Assembly (NCBI GenBank): GCA_964495595.1 | Contig: CAZBWH010000029.1 | Span: 1-35,563, forward strand | Source of the DNA: CALMFQ01 sp964495595 | GTDB taxonomy: Bacteria > Pseudomonadota > Gammaproteobacteria > Burkholderiales > SCOH01 | Length of the DNA: 35,563 nt | Reading direction: 5' to 3' | Part shown: positions 30,862-35,563 of the stretch, one piece after another | How the letters are laid out: every line of letters starts with the position of its first letter | Position numbering within the stretch: the first letter of the stretch is position 1 | Notes under the pieces: model-generated | Seen by the model: only the letters and a program-made list of their open reading frames with translations | Database searches by the model: none | Told to the model about the DNA's origin: nothing | Made by a program: the position numbers and the translations under genes

Positions 30862-30894
30862 GGCTGCAAGCCACAACGGTATTGGCTTGCAGCC
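30862..30894. repeat. GGCTGCAAGCCA palindrome after the CorC-like gene
   Basis: Perfect 12-bp arms GGCTGCAAGCCA (30862-30873) and TGGCTTGCAGCC (30883-30894), 9-base loop. Lies 34 bp beyond the stop of the upstream CorC-like gene. GGCTGCAGGCCG and CGGCTGCACGTCCGGCCGG nearby look like partial copies, so most of the 187-bp gap is repeat-derived. Confidence 0.7.
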
Positions 30895-30928
30895 GTGGCT
30901 GCCGATCGGCTGCACGTCCGGCCGGTTG

Positions 30929-32224
30929 TCAATCCTGCTCTGGCAGCCGGCTCAGCCACACCTTGTCGACGCGGGTGTGGTCCATGTCGACCACTTCCAG
31001 CCGCCAGTGCTGGAATTCGACATGGTCGGTGACCCGCGGGATGCGCTCCAGCTGGTGCATGATGAAGCCGCCCACGGTGTGAAAGGCGTGTTCCGCTTCG
31101 CCGGGCAGATCTTCGTCCAGCTCCAGCAGCGATTTCAGGCGCTCGATGGCTGCGCCGCCGTCGATCAGCCACGAGCCGTCTTCCCGCGCGACCACTTCCG
31201 GGTCGAGTGCCGATTCGTCGGATGGCAGGTCGCCGACAATCGCGGTCAGGACGTCGTTCAAGGTGACAATGCCCTGCATCTCGCCGAATTCGTCGACGAT
31301 GATCGCAAACTCGGTGCGCGCCTTGCGAAAGTGCTCCAGCAAGTGAGTGCTGGTGACGGTGTCGGGCACGTACAGCGGTGGTTTGATCGCGGCGTCCAGC
31401 TGCGGCTCTTTGCCGGCCAGTGCCGCTTTCAGCAATTCGCCCCGCGCCAGCACGCCGGCAATGTGTTCTAGCTCGCCACGGTAGACGACGATCCGGGCGT
31501 ACGGGCTGTCGGCGATGGCTTCGCGGATTTCTGACTCCGAGGTCTCCAGGTCAATGGCGTAGACCTGCTTGCGCGGGGTCATGATCGCGCCAACGCGCAA
31601 TTCGTCCAGCCGCAGCACATTGGAAACGATCTCCTGCTCGCTTTCGTGGAACACGCCGGCTTCGGCGCCTTGTTCCATCAGTACCTTGATTTCATCGTCG
31701 GTGATCGGTGGCTCGTTGTTGCGCTTGGCCCCCAGCAGCCGCAGCAGCGCGCTGCTCGATGCCGAGAACAGCCACACCAGCGGGCTGGCGATGCGAGCCA
31801 GCAGGGTCATTGGACGCGAGACAATGCTGGCGATGCCTTCCGGCCAGAACAGCGCCAGCCGCTTGGGTACCAGCTCGCCCACCACCACCGACAGGTAGGT
31901 GATCAGCAGCACGGTCAGCCCCAGCGCAATTGCCTTGGCATACGGTGCCAGCAGCGGGAACTGGTCGAGCCACGCCGCCAGCGGATCGGCAAATGCGGAT
32001 TCACCCATGGCGCCGCTGAGAATGCCGACCGAGGTAATGCCGACCTGGATGGTCGAGAGGAAGCGCGAAGGGTCGTCGTGAAGCGCCAGCGCGCTTTCGG
32101 CGCCGGGTTGGCCGGAGTCGGCCATTTTCTGCAGCCGGGCCTTGCGTGAAGAGACAACGGCAATTTCGGACATGGCGAATACGCCATTGATGGCAATCAG
32201 CAGGAGGATGAGTCCTATCTCCAT
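30929..32224 (-). CDS. CNNM/HlyC-CorC family membrane protein
   Basis: 431 residues. N-terminal CNNM (DUF21) transmembrane domain, about 1-190, starting MEIGLILLLIAINGVFAMSEIAVVS. Then a CBS pair, about 205-330 (GAIMTPRKQVYAIDLE, EFAIIVDEFGEMQGIVTLNDVL), and a C-terminal CorC_HlyC domain (DGSWLIDGGAAIERL ... HTVGGFIMHQLERIP). The family is often called hemolysin C but is linked to Mg2+/Co2+ transport. ATG start; domain order and length are normal. Confidence 0.9.
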   Translation of the reverse strand: MEIGLILLLIAINGVFAMSEIAVVSSRKARLQKMADSGQPGAESALALHDDPSRFLSTIQVGITSVGILSGAMGESAFADPLAAWLDQFPLLAPYAKAIALGLTVLLITYLSVVVGELVPKRLALFWPEGIASIVSRPMTLLARIASPLVWLFSASSSALLRLLGAKRNNEPPITDDEIKVLMEQGAEAGVFHESEQEIVSNVLRLDELRVGAIMTPRKQVYAIDLETSESEIREAIADSPYARIVVYRGELEHIAGVLARGELLKAALAGKEPQLDAAIKPPLYVPDTVTSTHLLEHFRKARTEFAIIVDEFGEMQGIVTLNDVLTAIVGDLPSDESALDPEVVAREDGSWLIDGGAAIERLKSLLELDEDLPGEAEHAFHTVGGFIMHQLERIPRVTDHVEFQHWRLEVVDMDHTRVDKVWLSRLPEQD

Positions 32225-32407
32225 ACGGGGAGTGGCCGCCCATTACCGTCTGTGCGGTGCGGCCAAGGTGTTGAAAGGGGGCAAGATAACATTCTTCAAT
32301 CGAAAGAACCAACTATCCGGAGCTGGCAGCCGACAGCGTGATGCCGTGCGGCACACGGCGTGCCGGCTAACCTGACCAGGCTGCAGACCGCGCCCAGTCT
32401 GGTGCCT

Positions 32408-32450
32408 GGCCGGCCTGCAAGCCGCATGGTTATTAGCTTGCAGGCCGGCC
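32408..32450. repeat. GGCCGGCCTGCAAGC palindrome after the acylase gene
   Basis: Perfect 15-bp arms GGCCGGCCTGCAAGC (32408-32422) and its complement (32436-32450), 13-base loop. It begins 3 bp after the acylase stop codon, so it will be in that mRNA and may terminate or stabilise it. Confidence 0.75.
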
Positions 32451-32453
32451 TGT

Positions 32454-34991
32454 TCAGCGCGCTGCAGCGCTGGCTGCTGCGTTGGCCGGCATCAGGCGGG
32501 TGCTCAGCCGGTAGTGCTGGCGCAGCGCCTCGGGGCGGAACGGGAAGGGCTGGTAGCGGCCTTCCAGCCACCACTGGTTGCCGTCGGCGTAGTGCTCGCT
32601 GGCAGGGTTGCCGGACTGGCCGCTGCTGTTGATCGCCTGCATCGGTTCGTCGCGGCTGAAATCGACGACCACACGCATCGCCGGCACCAGCCAGGTGTGG
32701 AAATTCTCACCCACGCGGTACGACGATACGTTCAGCGTGGTGTGATCGCCGCCGGCTGCGACCGGGCCACGGTTGAAAAAGCCGTCCAGCATCGACAAGG
32801 CCCAGCGGTCGGCCGTGCCCAGGTGGCGGGCGAGCTTGCTGCCCTCGGTCTGCCAAGTGTAAGTGTGCAGCTTGCCCCAGGCCCATTGCTGGCGATCGTT
32901 GCCCAGCCGGTTTTCCAGCAGGGCAATGCTGTCTGCCAGCGCGGCAGCGAGCACGTCGGCGCGGGTTTCGCGCTGCGGGGTGCGGATGTCATCCCAGAAC
33001 GGGCTGCCTTCCCGGCCCAGCAGGTGGTCGTCGATAGCGCCGTAGCTGGTGTCGTTGCTGGTCAGGAACGCTTGCCACAACTGGCCGTCGGTCGGGCCAA
33101 GTTCGTCGGCAAAGGTGGCCAGGGTGAAGCGGGTGAGGAAGGCGCCCCAGATCGCTGCCGGTGCCGATTCCGGTGTCAGGTTGCCGTCAAACTGGCGCAG
33201 TGCGGCCAGTGCCTCGCGGGCGGTAGCTTGCCGGGCAGGCGGCAGCTTGTCGATCGCCGCTTGCAGGGCGGCGAGGGCGGCTGGCGGATTGAGGTTGGCC
33301 ACGAATTTGCCCACCAGCAGCGAATGCCGGTCCAGTTGCATTGCCTGGGCTGTGGCGGTGCTGTGATCGTTGCGCGCAGCCAGCAGCTGGTCGGCGCGCT
33401 CGCCGCGCTCGGGAAAATACCAGGCAGCGCTGAAGGCGTGAGATGCCTCGGCTGGCAGTTTGCGGTTGTTGGCGGTGCTGAAATAGCCGGCTTCGGGGTT
33501 GACCACGAACGGATGCTGACCCGGATCGAGGTAGCCATCCCAGTCGTAATCGCCACTCCAGCCGGGCGAAGGCAGCAGGCCCAGCCCCTGCTTGCGTTTC
33601 GGGTAACGGCCGGTGACTTGCCAGGCGATGTTGTCGCGGTCGGCCAGCAGCAGGTTCAATCCGGTCACGCGGATCTGGCGGGCGTGCGGCAGCGCCTCGG
33701 CGACGCTTTGCGAGCGCGACAGATCAAGAAAAGCATCGGCGCTGCGGTCAGGCTCGAAGCTGGCTTTTTGCAGTGCAATGCCGTAAGCCAGCTCTAGCTG
33801 CGGGCTGTTAAGGTCTGATTTGGGCGGCGACTGCAGCGCCCGGTTCAGCAAGACACCGTGGCGGGTGGCCAAGAAGGTTTCCGTCACCGCCTTGCCGCCC
33901 CGGATGCGGAAGGTTTCGCTCCGGGTGGTACAGGGCAGCCACTGGTTGCGGTACAGGTAGTGCAGGCTGCCATTGATGGATCTCAGTTGCTCCAGATACA
34001 CATCCTGATTGTCGGCCATCACCATCGTCATCCCCCAGGCAAGGTGGCCGTTGTAGCCGGCCATTACCCCCGGCAGCCCGGCAATCGCCACGCCGGCGAC
34101 GGCAAAGCCGGGCGCGCGCAACTGGGCGTAATGCCAGAACGAAGGCTGCGACAGCAGCAGGTGGGTGTCGTTGGCCAACAGGCTGGCGCCGCCGCTGGTG
34201 CGTGATTTGTGTACTACCCAGTTGTTGGACGCTGCCAGCGGGGCCAGCCCCATGCTGTTGATCCGCTCGCTGGCCACCAGCAGTCGCTGCAACTCGGCCG
34301 AGGCAGCGTTCAGGTCGACTCCGGCCAGCTTTTTTGCTTCGTCGAACGGCAGTGGTTCGTCCGGGTAGATCGGATGCAGCCAAGCCGCCTTTTCTACCCC
34401 CAGCGCCTGGGCATGGCGCAGGAAGGCAATTTCTTCGTGCAGGTTCTGCGACAGCGCAAAATTCACCAGCTCGCTCACCGCCAGCGAATCCAGCGGCGTC
34501 CACGGTTCCGGCGTGTAGCCGCTGAGCTTGATGTCGGCAGGTGGGGCCTGGTGTGCCAGATAGGCATTGACCCCGGCGGCGTAGCGTTGCAGGTAACGCT
34601 GCATCTCGGGCGAGGCCGCATCCCAGGCAATCTGCGCGCTGCGTCGCATGTCCTGGGCGCGCATGTAACGGTCAATGTCCAACACCGCCTCGCCCACCAT
34701 CTCCGCCAGCCGACCCTGCGCCATCAGCCGCAGGCCCAACATCTGCCCCTGCCGGTCGCGTGCGGCGGTAAAGCCTTGAGCAAACAGCATGTCGTCCATC
34801 GTCGCGGCTTCTACCAGTGGAATGCCCAGCGAATCGCGGCTGATGCTGGCCGGCGCCTGCAGGCCGTCGAGTACCAGCGTGGCCGGCAAAGGTTGCTCCT
34901 TGAAGGCCGTGCGCATGATGCCCCCGCAGCCGGCGAGAGTCGTTCCGGTAACAGCCAGCAGGGTGGCGATGCGCAAAAGGCGCAGGGACAT
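32454..34991 (-). CDS. Penicillin acylase family lipoprotein
   Basis: N-terminal-nucleophile hydrolase that cleaves amide bonds; family members include penicillin G acylase and acyl-homoserine-lactone acylases. 845 residues. Lipoprotein signal MSLRLLRIATLLAV... with lipobox LAGC, so the protein is probably membrane-anchored in the periplasm. The alpha chain begins DSLGIPLVEAATMDDMLFAQGF. The predicted autocleavage site and nucleophile is Ser255 in LAASNNWVVHKS. Other family blocks: DTHLLLSQPSFWHYAQL, GLPGVMAGYNGHLAWGMT, and GGDHTTLN near the end. Two ATGs lie 6 bp apart (34997, 34991); GAGGAG is correctly spaced only for 34991. Substrate unknown: a beta-lactam, AHL or other N-acyl compound. 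Confidence 0.9.
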   Translation of the reverse strand: MSLRLLRIATLLAVTGTTLAGCGGIMRTAFKEQPLPATLVLDGLQAPASISRDSLGIPLVEAATMDDMLFAQGFTAARDRQGQMLGLRLMAQGRLAEMVGEAVLDIDRYMRAQDMRRSAQIAWDAASPEMQRYLQRYAAGVNAYLAHQAPPADIKLSGYTPEPWTPLDSLAVSELVNFALSQNLHEEIAFLRHAQALGVEKAAWLHPIYPDEPLPFDEAKKLAGVDLNAASAELQRLLVASERINSMGLAPLAASNNWVVHKSRTSGGASLLANDTHLLLSQPSFWHYAQLRAPGFAVAGVAIAGLPGVMAGYNGHLAWGMTMVMADNQDVYLEQLRSINGSLHYLYRNQWLPCTTRSETFRIRGGKAVTETFLATRHGVLLNRALQSPPKSDLNSPQLELAYGIALQKASFEPDRSADAFLDLSRSQSVAEALPHARQIRVTGLNLLLADRDNIAWQVTGRYPKRKQGLGLLPSPGWSGDYDWDGYLDPGQHPFVVNPEAGYFSTANNRKLPAEASHAFSAAWYFPERGERADQLLAARNDHSTATAQAMQLDRHSLLVGKFVANLNPPAALAALQAAIDKLPPARQATAREALAALRQFDGNLTPESAPAAIWGAFLTRFTLATFADELGPTDGQLWQAFLTSNDTSYGAIDDHLLGREGSPFWDDIRTPQRETRADVLAAALADSIALLENRLGNDRQQWAWGKLHTYTWQTEGSKLARHLGTADRWALSMLDGFFNRGPVAAGGDHTTLNVSSYRVGENFHTWLVPAMRVVVDFSRDEPMQAINSSGQSGNPASEHYADGNQWWLEGRYQPFPFRPEALRQHYRLSTRLMPANAAASAAAR

Positions 34992-35088
34992 GATCATTCT
35001 CCTCGATATATGACTGTATTCATTTTTGTGTCGGGCGATTGTAGCAGTATGTTGCGCCGCCGTTGCGGCAGTGCAGCAAGGCTTCGTT

Positions 35089-35094
35089 TATAAT
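35089..35094 (+). promoter_or_regulatory. Probable -10 element of valS
   Basis: TATAAT 35 bp before the valS ATG. No convincing -35 at 17 bp; TTGCGG at 35063-35068 gives a 20-bp spacer. Confidence 0.5.
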
Positions 35095-35128
35095 TCCCGG
35101 TTTACGATTTTCTAGCCAGACACCCACC

Positions 35129-35563
35129 ATGACGGAACTCGCCAAAAGTTTTGAACCACAAGCCATTGAAGCCCGCTGGTACCCCTACTGGGAGCAGCAG
35201 GGTTATTTCAAGCCGAGCATGAAAGAGGGCGCGCCTGCGTTCTGCATCCAGCTGCCGCCGCCGAATGTGACCGGCACGCTGCACATGGGCCATGCCTTCA
35301 ACCAGACCATCATGGACGGCCTGACCCGCTACTACCGCATGCGCGGCTACAACACGCTGTGGCAGCCGGGCACCGACCACGCCGGTATCGCCACGCAGAT
35401 CGTGGTGGAGCGCAAGCTGGATGCGCAGGGCATCACCCGGCATGACCTCGGCCGCGAGAAGTTTCTGGAAAAAGTCTGGGAGTGGAAACACGAATCCGGC
35501 GGCACCATCACCCGCCAGATGCGCCGCATGGGCGCCTCGGTGGACTGGTCGCGCGAATATTTC
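35129..35563 (+). CDS. valS: Valyl-tRNA synthetase, N-terminal part (runs off the window)
   Basis: Charges tRNA-Val with valine. The 145 visible codons include the class I start of the Rossmann fold: FEPQAIEARWYPYWEQQGYF, PPPNVTGTLHMGHA (HIGH motif as HMGH, residues 52-55), GTDHAGIATQIVVER and MGASVDWSREYF. ATG at 35129; no clear Shine-Dalgarno. The KMSKS motif, editing domain and C-terminal coiled coil lie beyond the window. Divergent from the acylase gene across 137 bp. Confidence 0.96.
   Translation, partial: MTELAKSFEPQAIEARWYPYWEQQGYFKPSMKEGAPAFCIQLPPPNVTGTLHMGHAFNQTIMDGLTRYYRMRGYNTLWQPGTDHAGIATQIVVERKLDAQGITRHDLGREKFLEKVWEWKHESGGTITRQMRRMGASVDWSREYF

Noticed and set aside
32514..33797. 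A 427-codon plus-strand frame
   Set aside because: Antisense to the acylase gene; no start context or domain.
1..35563. CRISPR array
   Set aside because: No regularly spaced direct repeats of suitable length were seen; the repeats present are palindromic and irregularly placed.

Overview
This is a GC-rich bacterial window. It most resembles a betaproteobacterium of the Neisseriales (Chromobacteriaceae-like). The grounds are Neisseria/Burkholderia-type trimeric porins, an FbpABC ferric-iron importer, tryptophan genes split as trpG-trpD ... trpC, and a SelO that ends in CSS. The genus assignment is inference. The window opens inside one gene (a peptide ABC permease) and closes inside another (valS).

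Backbone, left to right. 1-2834: the end of a Yej/Dpp-type peptide importer (permease plus double ATPase), split by a long imperfect palindrome. 3007-4473 (-): SelO. 4531-4703: a MITE-like nested palindrome with perfect 21-bp terminal inverted repeats. 4813-6933 (-): a large acetyl-CoA hydrolase/transferase family enzyme. 14235-18523: trpG, trpD, then a TetR regulator (-), a DUF1571 exported protein and trpC. 18730-21752: two porins with strong terminators. 21807-24412: the murein enzymes MltA and PbpG. 24479-28270 (-): fbpABC with a Fur-box promoter and a run of ten C right after the fbpC start codon. 28396-32224 (-): three membrane proteins (MgtC/DUF4010, AI-2E family, CNNM/CorC-like). 32454-34991 (-): a penicillin-acylase-family lipoprotein. 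35129 to the end: valS.

The most unusual region is a 7.0-kb island (7216-14251) inserted into the 5' end of trpG. Its ends are a 17-bp direct repeat that begins with the trpG start codon, so one copy of the first trpG codons is left at the left end and the intact gene starts at the right end. The island encodes a GIY-YIG-domain protein translationally coupled to a P4-type tyrosine integrase, two degraded minor-tail-protein-Z-like genes, a HicAB toxin-antitoxin pair, an in-frame chimera of tail-tip protein, tail sheath and membrane protein, a nested Rz/Rz1 spanin pair, and a HigBA toxin-antitoxin pair that reads straight into trpG. Paired repeats with identical 12-bp spacing sit near both ends and look like integrase arm sites. 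The likely consequence is that trpGD now depends on island sequence for its ribosome-binding site and at least part of its transcription.

Four small palindromes built on GGCYTGCAAGCC/GGCTTGCAGRCC lie just 3' of stop codons (after the ABC ATPase, trpD, the CorC-like gene and the acylase). They look like a genome-specific REP-type family.
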